Origin: Pseudomonadota bacterium
GTDB lineage: Bacteria; Pseudomonadota; Alphaproteobacteria; Acetobacterales; Acetobacteraceae
NCBI GenBank assembly: GCA_021828605.1
Contig: JAJZEG010000258.1
Span: 1-16,771, forward strand
DNA length: 16,771 nt
Direction: 5' to 3'
Part shown: one piece after another, positions 7,818-14,844 of the stretch
Numbering within the stretch: position 1 is the first letter of the stretch
Layout of the letters: each line of letters starts with the position of its first letter
The notes under the pieces: model-generated
What the model saw: only the letters and a program-made list of their open reading frames with translations
Told to the model about the DNA's origin: nothing
The model's database searches: none
Program-made: the position numbers and the translations under genes

Positions 7818-8696
7818 TCAGAGCGGGCTGATTTGGCCGAGCTGATCGGCGAATACCCGATCCATTCGATCCCAGGTGAAATCGGTCAGCAGGCGATTAA
7901 AGCGCGGTTTCATGCGGTGCAAATTGACCCGGTGGCGGAATCGCGCGGTGAGACGCGCACCTGGAACCGGCGGCTGCGCGGGGTCGAGCTCCCAGGGATG
8001 GGTGTAGAAAATCGCTTGAGTTTGTTCGCCCCGATGCAGGGCGCGCACCGCCGCGCGGTAAGCGGCATACGGCAGCAGGCGAAAATAACCCCCACCCGCG
8101 CAAGGCCAATTGCGCCCGAAGCGCTGGATGGTGGTGAGCGGAAACTCCCACAGCGTTAGGCCCGGCGGTTGGAAGGGTGTGCGAGCACCCTTGGGCGTGC
8201 CGTACAAATCATGGCGCACCGGAAACAGGCTGGAGCTGTAGCGATGGCCGGTTTCGTGCAAAATATCCCACGCCCACGGCACATGCGGCCCAATGGAGAA
8301 GGTAGGGGCACGATAGCCAATCACTGGCACACCGCTGATATCTTGCAGGAGCATGCGCGCCCGGATCAAATCAGCCCGAAATGCCACGGGGCCGATTTGG
8401 TCAACCAATTGATGAAAATATCCGTGGCTGGCCAACTCATGACCGGCGGCAACGATGCGCCGGATCAGGGCCTTGTGTCGTTCAGCGATCCAGCCCAGGG
8501 TAAAAAATGTCGCGCATTGATTACGCGCGGCGAGCGCATCGAGTAGCCAGGCAGTGCTGGCTTCGACGCGGCGTGGCCAGCGTTCCCAATCATCGCGCGA
8601 AATCACATCGGCAAAGGCCTGGACTTGGAAATAATCCTCGACATCAATGGTCATCGCCCCGGTGATCGATCCCACCATCGCCCCTGAGTTGCTCAT
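7818..8696 (-). CDS. XrtA-system polysaccharide deacetylase (NodB type)
   Basis: A 292-residue carbohydrate esterase family 4 enzyme, probably removing N-acetyl groups from the exopolysaccharide; it fits the PEP-CTERM-locus deacetylase family (TIGR03006). The NodB motifs are present: MTIDVEDYF (Asp18, Asp21), the metal-binding SHGYFH (His91, His95) and GYRAPTFS (Arg129). The C-terminal part has GGGYFRLLPY, FYTHPWELDP and RFRHRVNLHRM, typical of the DUF3473 extension. No signal peptide is seen, as is usual for this family. The ATG at 8696 is preferred because it overlaps the ATPase stop as TGATG; a TTG one codon earlier is also possible. Internal ATGs at 8678 and 8654 would leave a shorter N-terminus, and the last still keeps the first motif. 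Confidence 0.93.
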   Translation of the reverse strand: MSNSGAMVGSITGAMTIDVEDYFQVQAFADVISRDDWERWPRRVEASTAWLLDALAARNQCATFFTLGWIAERHKALIRRIVAAGHELASHGYFHQLVDQIGPVAFRADLIRARMLLQDISGVPVIGYRAPTFSIGPHVPWAWDILHETGHRYSSSLFPVRHDLYGTPKGARTPFQPPGLTLWEFPLTTIQRFGRNWPCAGGGYFRLLPYAAYRAAVRALHRGEQTQAIFYTHPWELDPAQPPVPGARLTARFRHRVNLHRMKPRFNRLLTDFTWDRMDRVFADQLGQISPL

Positions 8697-9601
8697 CAAA
8701 ATAAGTCCGTTGAACTCAGTATGGCCTCGTCTTGCGTGGGGCGATCTGACGAGGGCTTATTTCGGTCTGCCGAGGGTAGGCCAGTCGTAAGATCGCGTTC
8801 CAGCTCTTCGGCGATTTGCCGCGCGGTTGCCCCACTAATATGCTGATCGCCCTCGACCGCAGCATTGAATAGTAACCGACCACATAGCCGGTTTACCCGG
8901 CGTGGCACCCCGTTAGTTGCTTGGAAAATCACCGCAAACGAATCAGGATCGAATAAATCGATCCGGTCACAGCCACCGGCAGCAAGACGATACAGAATAT
9001 AAGGCTCAATTTCAGCAGCGGCGAGCGGGTTCAAATGATATGAGGCTAAAACTCGCTGACGAAGTTGGTCCAGATTGGGACTCGCGAGCGTGCGGCGAAA
9101 TTCTGGTTGGCCCAGCAAAATCACCTGCACCAACGGGCGCGATCGATCCGCCAAGTTAGAGAGTAATCGTAAAGCTTCAAGCGTGGGAACCGGCAATGCC
9201 TGCGCTTCATCGATCACGATGATCGAATGCCGACCGGCGGCCAAATTGCTCCGCCAACGGTCACGCAACTGCACCAGGCATTCCGCTTCGTCGATCCCGC
9301 GCGCGATGCCAAACTCCGCACCAATCAGACGGAGTAAATTGGCGCTATTCACCGCTGAAGTCGTGATCACGGCGGATTTGTAGGCGGTCGGATTAATGCG
9401 TGCCAGCATCCGCTCCATGAGCGTGGTTTTGCCCGCACCAACCTCGCCGGTGATCACCACAAACCCATCGCCCTGGGCGAGGCCAAACAGCAAATGCGCC
9501 ATGGCGCGGTTATGCTCGGCGCTGCGGAAAAAAAACCGCTCGTCCGGGGTTAATCGGAACGGCATTTCGCGTAAATTGAAATAATCGAGAAGCGGATCCA
9601 T
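8696..9601 (-). CDS. XrtA/PEP-CTERM locus ATPase (ExeA-like AAA)
   Basis: A 301-residue P-loop ATPase of the ExeA/GspA type that accompanies exosortase A loci (TIGR03015). Motifs: the N-terminal YFNLREMPFRLTPDERFFF (7-25) typical of ExeA-like proteins, Walker A GEVGAGKTT (52-60), Walker B IIVIDEAQ (127-134), the sensor stretch ILLGQPEFRR (161-170), and an arginine-rich GVPRRVNRLCGRLL later on. No transmembrane segment or peptidoglycan-binding domain is visible, so it is likely cytosolic; its task in EPS assembly or export is unknown. The last ~30 residues are polar and low in complexity. The ATG at 9601 follows the barrel protein's TGA by 2 bp; a TTG at 9607 would give a short overlap instead. 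It shares one base with the deacetylase start. Confidence 0.92.
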   Translation of the reverse strand: MDPLLDYFNLREMPFRLTPDERFFFRSAEHNRAMAHLLFGLAQGDGFVVITGEVGAGKTTLMERMLARINPTAYKSAVITTSAVNSANLLRLIGAEFGIARGIDEAECLVQLRDRWRSNLAAGRHSIIVIDEAQALPVPTLEALRLLSNLADRSRPLVQVILLGQPEFRRTLASPNLDQLRQRVLASYHLNPLAAAEIEPYILYRLAAGGCDRIDLFDPDSFAVIFQATNGVPRRVNRLCGRLLFNAAVEGDQHISGATARQIAEELERDLTTGLPSADRNKPSSDRPTQDEAILSSTDLF

Positions 9602-9603
9602 GG

Positions 9604-11313
9604 TCAAAAAACCTTTTGAACGCCGAAGGTGATACTGGTTTGAACGCCATCACCACCAGCGATGCCCGACGAATTATTGAAACCGCTCAGCACTGTATTG
9701 GTAACCGCAAGCTGAACGTCGAAGGCAATATCATGCGTGGTACGGTACTGCCCGGTCAGCGCGCCCGCAAAAATTGGTCCCTGATGGCCATTCGATACCG
9801 CTCTGGCGAGTGGACTATTGATGGTGCTGTAATCGAAATAAGCCGCAATCGACGCGTTGCGTGTTAGTTGGTGGGAAAAATTGGCTGACGCCGATAGGCC
9901 TTTTTGCGAAAAGCCCCTCGTGCCCGGTGCGTTAGCAACCAAGGTTTCATCGGTGCGCATAAAATTCAGTGAAAGCGCATTGCGTGACCATTGCGTGTTA
10001 GTCGCGATCGAGAACTGGCGATCACGAAACAGGCCGGACTGGACGCTGAAACTATTATTGGTAAGCAGGACCGGCAACTGCCCGGTACCCCCCACGACCT
10101 GCCCGCCGAAATTGATGGTGCTGCCGGCAAGATTGGCGGCCACCGATTGAGCTTGGGTTGTCAGCGTCTCGACATAGTTCACCGCCAGGCTGGTGCGCGC
10201 GGTGAGTTGCAGTGTCGCGCGCAGATATGGCGCATTGAAACCATAGCGATGGCGGTAAGCAAGAATGATTTCAACCCGGCGGCGTGGATGAAGCTGCACG
10301 CCAACGCTCCAGATCGCATCGCTGATATGGACGGGCGGAATACCCCGATAGCGTAAATCCTCGTAGCCACCAGAAACAATGAATAAATCGCGCGGGCGAA
10401 ATGCGTAGCGAATTTGGTCTTCTGCGCGGATTTGGCTTGATCCGTTCAGAACACCGGTGCCGGTATCGTGCGCGGCGTTAACTTGCACCCGATCATCGAT
10501 ATTCGCGACTAACGGAACCGTGGTGAAGCGCAGACGCCCGGACTGGCTGAACACATCGGTTGGTACAAAATAATCATGCTGATGCCCTGTTATCGCGGCA
10601 CTTCGGCCACTCTGACTGGTATATTGGGCGGCCAATACCAAATTAATTGTGCCGAGGCCGATTAATCTTTGTTGATAGGTTGGGCTAATCAGATAGCTTT
10701 GCGTGGTGGTGCGTGCATTCGGACTGATCGCCGCCGAACCACCGGGCGTGAATCCGCCAGCCGTGGCCTGTTGGGTGAGATAGGCGCTGGCATTGAGTTT
10801 TAGCCGTCCGGGGATCAAGTTGGTGGAAAAACTGCCGTCCAGCGATTGGCTAATGCCAGAATCCCCCCGTTCGCGCGCATAAAAATCGAAGCTTGGTTGG
10901 TAACTGAAGTTGATCCGCCCAATCGGCGCCACGCCGATTACCCTTATGCCCGGTGTAAGTCTGGTGATAAATTCGCTGTTAATGCCCAGATATTTTGGAA
11001 ATCCACCAATGACCACTTGTTCTGATGCAGCGATCGATGGGATTACTTGGATACCTGGCGGCAAGGAGGGAAGGTTACGCGTTCCGGCGAGGGAGGCAAA
11101 CGGGTCAGGCAGCGCACCAAGCCGCACCGCGCTGCCAAATGGAGCGGCGCCGGTTAAAGCAGATTGCGGCAGATTGAGCGACGAAGCGGACCCGCCGAAC
11201 CCTGTATTATTGGTTGATTGCGCGAGAGCCCGCCCGCCGACCGCTGTTAGCACCGGGGCGCACAGTATGATCACCCCGAGCGTGCGCGCGGTGGAATTTG
11301 ATGTCTCGATCAT
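9604..11313 (-). CDS. XrtA/PEP-CTERM system outer-membrane beta-barrel protein
   Basis: A 569-residue secreted protein. A hydrophobic leader (residues ~10-25) ends in RALA-Q, giving a likely signal peptidase I site after Ala31. The rest is rich in Ser, Thr, Asn, Gln and alternating hydrophobic residues, with many short repeats of the strand-turn type, and it ends in a C-terminal phenylalanine (QKVF), the usual barrel-insertion signal. Length, composition and place in the operon match the TIGR03016 outer-membrane family of PEP-CTERM/EPS loci. It may form or assist the outer-membrane passage for the polymer; this is inferred. The ATG at 11313 is 3 bp downstream of the kinase stop, and the stop is 2 bp before the ATPase start. 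Confidence 0.88.
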   Translation of the reverse strand: MIETSNSTARTLGVIILCAPVLTAVGGRALAQSTNNTGFGGSASSLNLPQSALTGAAPFGSAVRLGALPDPFASLAGTRNLPSLPPGIQVIPSIAASEQVVIGGFPKYLGINSEFITRLTPGIRVIGVAPIGRINFSYQPSFDFYARERGDSGISQSLDGSFSTNLIPGRLKLNASAYLTQQATAGGFTPGGSAAISPNARTTTQSYLISPTYQQRLIGLGTINLVLAAQYTSQSGRSAAITGHQHDYFVPTDVFSQSGRLRFTTVPLVANIDDRVQVNAAHDTGTGVLNGSSQIRAEDQIRYAFRPRDLFIVSGGYEDLRYRGIPPVHISDAIWSVGVQLHPRRRVEIILAYRHRYGFNAPYLRATLQLTARTSLAVNYVETLTTQAQSVAANLAGSTINFGGQVVGGTGQLPVLLTNNSFSVQSGLFRDRQFSIATNTQWSRNALSLNFMRTDETLVANAPGTRGFSQKGLSASANFSHQLTRNASIAAYFDYSTINSPLARAVSNGHQGPIFAGALTGQYRTTHDIAFDVQLAVTNTVLSGFNNSSGIAGGDGVQTSITFGVQKVF

Positions 11314-11316
11314 TGT

Positions 11317-12279
11317 TTACCCTTTGGCGAAAAAATCGCCGCGCCGACGTTTCGGTGCGCGATTGAGCAACAGACTAAGCTGCGGGCATGAATCCAACAG
11401 ATCGAGTGACTGTTCGATATCGGCATGTCGGGTCTGACCGGCTTCAACCACGAGCACCACTTGCCCGGCGATGACCGAGAGTTCCGTTGGATCACTGGTC
11501 GTGAGGCAAGCCGGCGCATCAACTACGATTATTGCATCATCAAAACTGTTGACCACTTGTGCAATCAGCTGGCAAATCGAACGTTCAGCCGCGAGGCGGC
11601 TACGGGCGTCAATGTTGGCAGAGCCGCCAACGGGAATAAAAATCAGTCGCTCGATATCGGTGCCCACCGGAATTGTGCGGGCCAGTTGCCGAGGTGACGG
11701 CACCGACGACTGACTTGAAGGCTGGCCAGGGGGTTGGCCAATGGGTTGGCCAAACTCAAGCAACCCTGGAGCGTTCGCGAGGTTGAATCGCGCAGTCAAT
11801 GAGGCATGGCCGATATCGGCATCAATCAGCACCACGTCGCGATTACTCCCTTCGGCCAGTAACCCGGCAAGATTGAGGGCCGCGAAGCTTTTGCCTTCGC
11901 CCTGGCGCGCGCTGGTGACCAACACAATATTTTGGTGGCGTGATCGGTCATCATCGCTCGGCGGTCGCTTCAACATTTCGAGAACATGATGCCGGGCAAT
12001 TCGAAATTCTTCACTAACATGGCTGCGACGGCGCAAGGCGACCATGCCGGTTTCCTCCAATAATCCATGCGACAACCCCGATGAGCGCGCCAGTGTCGGC
12101 GCGCTTGGTTGGACAGGATCCGGTTCGGCACGCAATGTTGTCGCGTGTCCTGTGGGCGGTAGCGGAACCTTGGTGGGATTGGCGGCCAACAATACGGGCA
12201 TCCCATCTGCGTTCAGCCCGGCGCCTAGACGCTCGATCAAGCGCGGTGTGCTGCTTGCGGGGCGTTCATCCAAAGTCAT
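11317..12279 (-). CDS. CpsD/CapB-type autokinase of the XrtA EPS locus, lacking tyrosine
   Basis: A 320-residue cytosolic P-loop protein of the bacterial tyrosine kinase family (as in TIGR03018), which partners the chain-length protein to control polymer length. It shows the oligomerisation motif E-x2-R-x2-R (Glu90, Arg93, Arg96), Walker A SARQGEGKS (123-131, Lys130), Walker A' VVLIDADIG (149-157) and Walker B IIVVDAP (250-256). The first ~85 residues are a Pro/Ser/Thr-rich linker. Residues 177-188 are three tandem GQP units inserted after Walker A'. Oddly, there is no tyrosine anywhere; the C-terminus, where these kinases carry their Tyr cluster, reads RRRGDFFAKG. It may therefore act as an ATPase switch or phosphorylate other proteins. 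The ATG at 12279 overlaps the chain-length stop by 4 bp. Confidence 0.9.
   Translation of the reverse strand: MTLDERPASSTPRLIERLGAGLNADGMPVLLAANPTKVPLPPTGHATTLRAEPDPVQPSAPTLARSSGLSHGLLEETGMVALRRRSHVSEEFRIARHHVLEMLKRPPSDDDRSRHQNIVLVTSARQGEGKSFAALNLAGLLAEGSNRDVVLIDADIGHASLTARFNLANAPGLLEFGQPIGQPPGQPSSQSSVPSPRQLARTIPVGTDIERLIFIPVGGSANIDARSRLAAERSICQLIAQVVNSFDDAIIVVDAPACLTTSDPTELSVIAGQVVLVVEAGQTRHADIEQSLDLLDSCPQLSLLLNRAPKRRRGDFFAKG
11716..11751 (-). repeat. Three tandem 12-bp units in the kinase gene (GQP repeats)
   Basis: The coding strand reads GGCCAACCCATT, then GGCCAACCCCCT, then GGCCAGCCTTCA, encoding Gly-Gln-Pro-Ile, Gly-Gln-Pro-Pro and Gly-Gln-Pro-Ser. Because the unit is a multiple of three, copy changes would keep the reading frame. 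The repeat lies in a surface loop after Walker A', in a stretch (176-200) that looks like an insertion. Confidence 0.75.
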
Positions 12280-13760
12280 CTCAGGGTGCCAATCATGAAG
12301 GTTGCAATGAAGAGTGCGCCGAACAAACCAAGCAGCAATGCGCCGCTCATACCAACACGTATTGCGGGGGCAGAATTGCGCGTGGTTGATGCGACATCAG
12401 AAATATGGCCGATCACCGGCAGGCCGAAGGAACGTAAATCGGCTTCCGATTGCACCCGACCTTCAAGCTCACCGAGGATTGTCGCGACCCCAAGACCGGC
12501 AACGATGCCGATGATCAGAACAATAATCAGCAGAAGCCGACGGTTGGGGCCGATCGGTATTTTGGGTTGCAGCGGTGGGTTGATGACCTGCAACTGCACC
12601 TGATTAGCATCGATGTTAGCGGCAGCCCCGATGCGCATCGCCTCACGCCGACTGATCAGATTCTGATATTCTTTTTGCAGGACCGCGTAATTGCGATTGA
12701 GATTGATGAAACGTGCCTCAATGCCGGGCTGCGAGCGTGCTAATTTTGTTAATTTGACATTTTCCGCGCGCGCCCGCGCTTGCTGGCGGGTCAATGTCAA
12801 AATCGCGGTCTGGGATTGCAAAAGCTTCAGGTGCAATGTTTCATAAACCGGATTGGCAACGGGCAGCGAATAGGATGACCCCCCCCCGCCGCCGGATGTG
12901 CGCTCAAGCGTTTGCACTTGGCGTTGTGCGGCCTGCACGCCTGGATAATTATTAGTATATTGTTCACGCAATTGAGCCAGACGCGCTTGCGCCTCGGCGA
13001 GTGCAGGACCGCCGCCTCCCCCGCTTGAATAGCCCGAAAGCAGCGGTTTAGTTTTCGCCAGTTCAGCTTTGAGCAACGCCTTTTCAGCCATGACATCGTG
13101 CAGTTCGGTCTCGAGTTTCCGCACCCGGACATTCGACGCCTGAACCGCAGAAACGCCATTCACCGCAGGTAGCAGTTCCAGATATTTTGCTTGAAAGGCG
13201 GCGCGGCGCGCTTCGAGCGCTTTGAGCTGATCATGGAAGTAAGTAATTTGCGATTGCAGAAACTTGGCGGCGTTATCAATATCGCCCTGATTATGGGTCG
13301 ATGTGCGTTCGACATAAATATTGACCAGACCTTCAATAATGTTATAGGCGCGATGTGCGTTGTGGCCGACATAGCGAATGGTGAACAAATTTCGGCTTTG
13401 CGGATCAACCGTCACCCGCGCTTGGAGCGAACGGACCAAGGCTTCGCGATAACCCGGGCCGCCCGCACCCAGACCTTCCCTGGCAATGAGCTGGCGCAAA
13501 TTGGGGGGGCTCAGCAAGGTTTCACGCAGCAGGTTGAATTCCTGTTGGGAGTTGCCGTTGATCGCGATGCCGCGCAAGAGGGGGGTCAACACCGGATCAG
13601 CAGCGACGTAAAGCTGAGAACTGACTTCAAAAGTCGCTGGAACGAGCATGGCAAATGTCCAGCCGAGGGCGCAAATCAACCAGGTTGTTGCGATGGCATA
13701 CCAGCGCTTGCGCCAGGCGGCGGCGAGCAGACGGAAAGCGGTGTTAATGAGCGGTTCCAT
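12276..13760 (-). CDS. XrtA-system polysaccharide chain-length determinant (Wzc/GumC-like)
   Basis: A 494-residue polysaccharide co-polymerase of the inner membrane, resembling TIGR03007. A Wzz-type N-terminus holds the first membrane segment (~22-42). A long periplasmic part with coiled-coil helices (~160-240, 252-288, 305-380) follows, then the proline-rich NPPLQPKIPIGPNRR, a second membrane segment (~408-430), and a third at the C-terminus (~470-490). Two pentaglycine linkers (247-251 and 290-294) bracket the middle helix. The second is encoded by a run of nine G in the coding strand (12879-12887). It has no kinase domain; the next gene supplies it. The ATG at 13760 is chosen, 6 bp after the export lipoprotein stop; a TTG one codon earlier adds only Met. 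Confidence 0.93.
   Translation of the reverse strand: MEPLINTAFRLLAAAWRKRWYAIATTWLICALGWTFAMLVPATFEVSSQLYVAADPVLTPLLRGIAINGNSQQEFNLLRETLLSPPNLRQLIAREGLGAGGPGYREALVRSLQARVTVDPQSRNLFTIRYVGHNAHRAYNIIEGLVNIYVERTSTHNQGDIDNAAKFLQSQITYFHDQLKALEARRAAFQAKYLELLPAVNGVSAVQASNVRVRKLETELHDVMAEKALLKAELAKTKPLLSGYSSGGGGGPALAEAQARLAQLREQYTNNYPGVQAAQRQVQTLERTSGGGGGSSYSLPVANPVYETLHLKLLQSQTAILTLTRQQARARAENVKLTKLARSQPGIEARFINLNRNYAVLQKEYQNLISRREAMRIGAAANIDANQVQLQVINPPLQPKIPIGPNRRLLLIIVLIIGIVAGLGVATILGELEGRVQSEADLRSFGLPVIGHISDVASTTRNSAPAIRVGMSGALLLGLFGALFIATFMIGTLR
12879..12887 (-). repeat. Nine-G homopolymer in the chain-length gene
   Basis: The plus strand has nine C in a row, so the coding strand has nine G, read as three GGG glycine codons directly after two GGC codons. 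It is the longest single-base run noticed in the window. A slip of one base here would shift the frame at about residue 293 of 494 and remove the second and third membrane segments. Confidence 0.9.
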
Positions 13761-13766
13761 CAAGCC

Positions 13767-14408
13767 TCAGAACAGGCTGCGCGGGATGACCACGATGTCT
13801 CCCGGTCGCAAAGTGATGTTTTGATGCAAATCACCATCATTCAATAAGGCGCCGATTGCCACAGGGATTTTGGTCGGATGGCCATGGATGCGCCGGATGA
13901 TAAAGGCGCTATTCGCCGCACCAAAGCGCGGCACGCCGCCGATTTGGGTCATCAAATCAAGCACCGTCATACCGTTCACATAGGGGATCATTTGCGGTTT
14001 GCCCGCGCCGATCACCCGAATATGGCTTCCTAACGCACCGTGAAAACTTTTGACAATCACCGTGACATTGGGGTTCTTCACATAATTTTTGAGCCGGAGG
14101 GCAATTTCATTTTGGAGTTGCAGCGGTGTTTTTCCTGCGGCCCGGATATTTTGCACCAGCGGGATCGAAAAACGACCGTCAGGACGGACCGGCACCGATT
14201 GTTCCGATAGGGAGGGCGAGCCATACACAAACACACTAAGCAGATCTCCCGGACCGATCCGGTAGGTCGGGTTGGGCGCCGGGGCGGTGGTCGAATGTGG
14301 CGGCAGCGGCGGCGAGCAGCTTGATAATCCAAGGCCAAGGAACGTCAAAATTAGTAAAACCACCCCCCCTTTTCGAGGTAAACGCAAAAAGGAACGATCC
14401 GCAATCAT
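13767..14408 (-). CDS. EPS export lipoprotein (Wza-like, poly_export plus SLBB)
   Basis: A 213-residue polysaccharide export protein of the short XrtA-associated type (TIGR03027-like). The N-terminus has basic residues, a hydrophobic stretch (14-28) and the lipobox LSSC with Cys31, so it is probably a lipoprotein. Residues ~47-125 match the polysaccharide-export domain (YRIGPGDLLSVFVYGSPSLS at 49-68, VRPDGRFSIPLV); ~126-210 form an SLBB-like domain ending TLRPGDIVVIPRSLF. It lacks the long C-terminal part of full Wza, so an outer-membrane partner is likely, perhaps the barrel protein of this operon. It is the first gene of the nine-gene operon. The ATG at 14408 has AGGAG (complement of 14420-14424) 11 bp upstream. 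A seven-G coding run (14363-14369) lies in the signal-peptide codons. Confidence 0.93.
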   Translation of the reverse strand: MIADRSFLRLPRKGGVVLLILTFLGLGLSSCSPPLPPHSTTAPAPNPTYRIGPGDLLSVFVYGSPSLSEQSVPVRPDGRFSIPLVQNIRAAGKTPLQLQNEIALRLKNYVKNPNVTVIVKSFHGALGSHIRVIGAGKPQMIPYVNGMTVLDLMTQIGGVPRFGAANSAFIIRRIHGHPTKIPVAIGALLNDGDLHQNITLRPGDIVVIPRSLF

Positions 14409-14844
14409 GGCCTTGTATTCTCCTGGCAGGTCGACGGCGCGGCGCGATGCATTGGTCTATTTATTTAGAAACAGCGTGGCCGATCATTGGCGTTACGTAG
14501 AGGGTTACTCATGGCGAACACCTTGTTGGTGTATTACGTTCCCGATACGTCGATGATTTTACGCATTAAAAATAGGAGAAAGATCAGTAAGACCAAGCCG
14601 ATTATTGAATAGGTTGGCTATCGGCTTAGACGTAGTCGTAACTAAAAATTACTTCGTTGTGAAGTGATCAATCGAAACCTAACCAAATATTATTACAACG
14701 CCGAGTAGAATATGCTCATATGCGCATCGCCAGTGATTGATCGCACCACACAAAATGAGCGGACACCGGGGCACTTCATGTGTTTATTATTTTGGAATCG
14801 CACTAAAAAATCTTGGCAACCGATTGCAGTTCACCCGCTGAAAA
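14409..14844. other. AT-richer intergenic region, leader of the EPS operon
   Basis: These 436 bp separate the first EPS gene from the end of the inositol-monophosphatase family gene. They should hold the EPS promoter on the minus strand, but I see no convincing -35/-10 pair. Visible are an inverted repeat (14595-14602 / 14620-14627), two weak 5-bp stem-loops (14518-14532 and 14651-14665), an 11-bp direct repeat AAAATTACTTC at 14645 and 14841, and a near-palindrome at 14713-14726. On the minus strand the 14651-14665 stem is followed by AATTTTT, a possible weak terminator for the upstream gene. A short plus-strand ORF (14511-14612, 33 codons) with a fair ribosome site is the only coding candidate, and it is weak. 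Confidence 0.6.
14595..14627. repeat. Inverted repeat AAGCCGAT / ATCGGCTT
   Basis: Perfect 8-bp arms at 14595-14602 and 14620-14627 are separated by 17 bp. No T-run follows on either strand, so it does not look like a rho-independent terminator. Its place about 190 bp upstream of the EPS operon start would fit a regulator-binding site; this is a guess. Confidence 0.45.

Noticed and set aside
14467..14482. A sigma-54-like site on the minus strand (CGGCCACGCTGTTTCT) upstream of the EPS operon; such EPS loci can be under sigma-54 control.
   Set aside because: The GG is present but the nearly invariant GC of the -12 element is TC, so the match is too weak to call.
14641..14665. Stem ACTTC/GAAGT followed on the minus strand by AATTTTT, considered as a terminator for the hflX/IMPase genes.
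   Set aside because: Only 5 bp of stem with few GC pairs and about 180 bp past the stop; noted in the region entry but not called.
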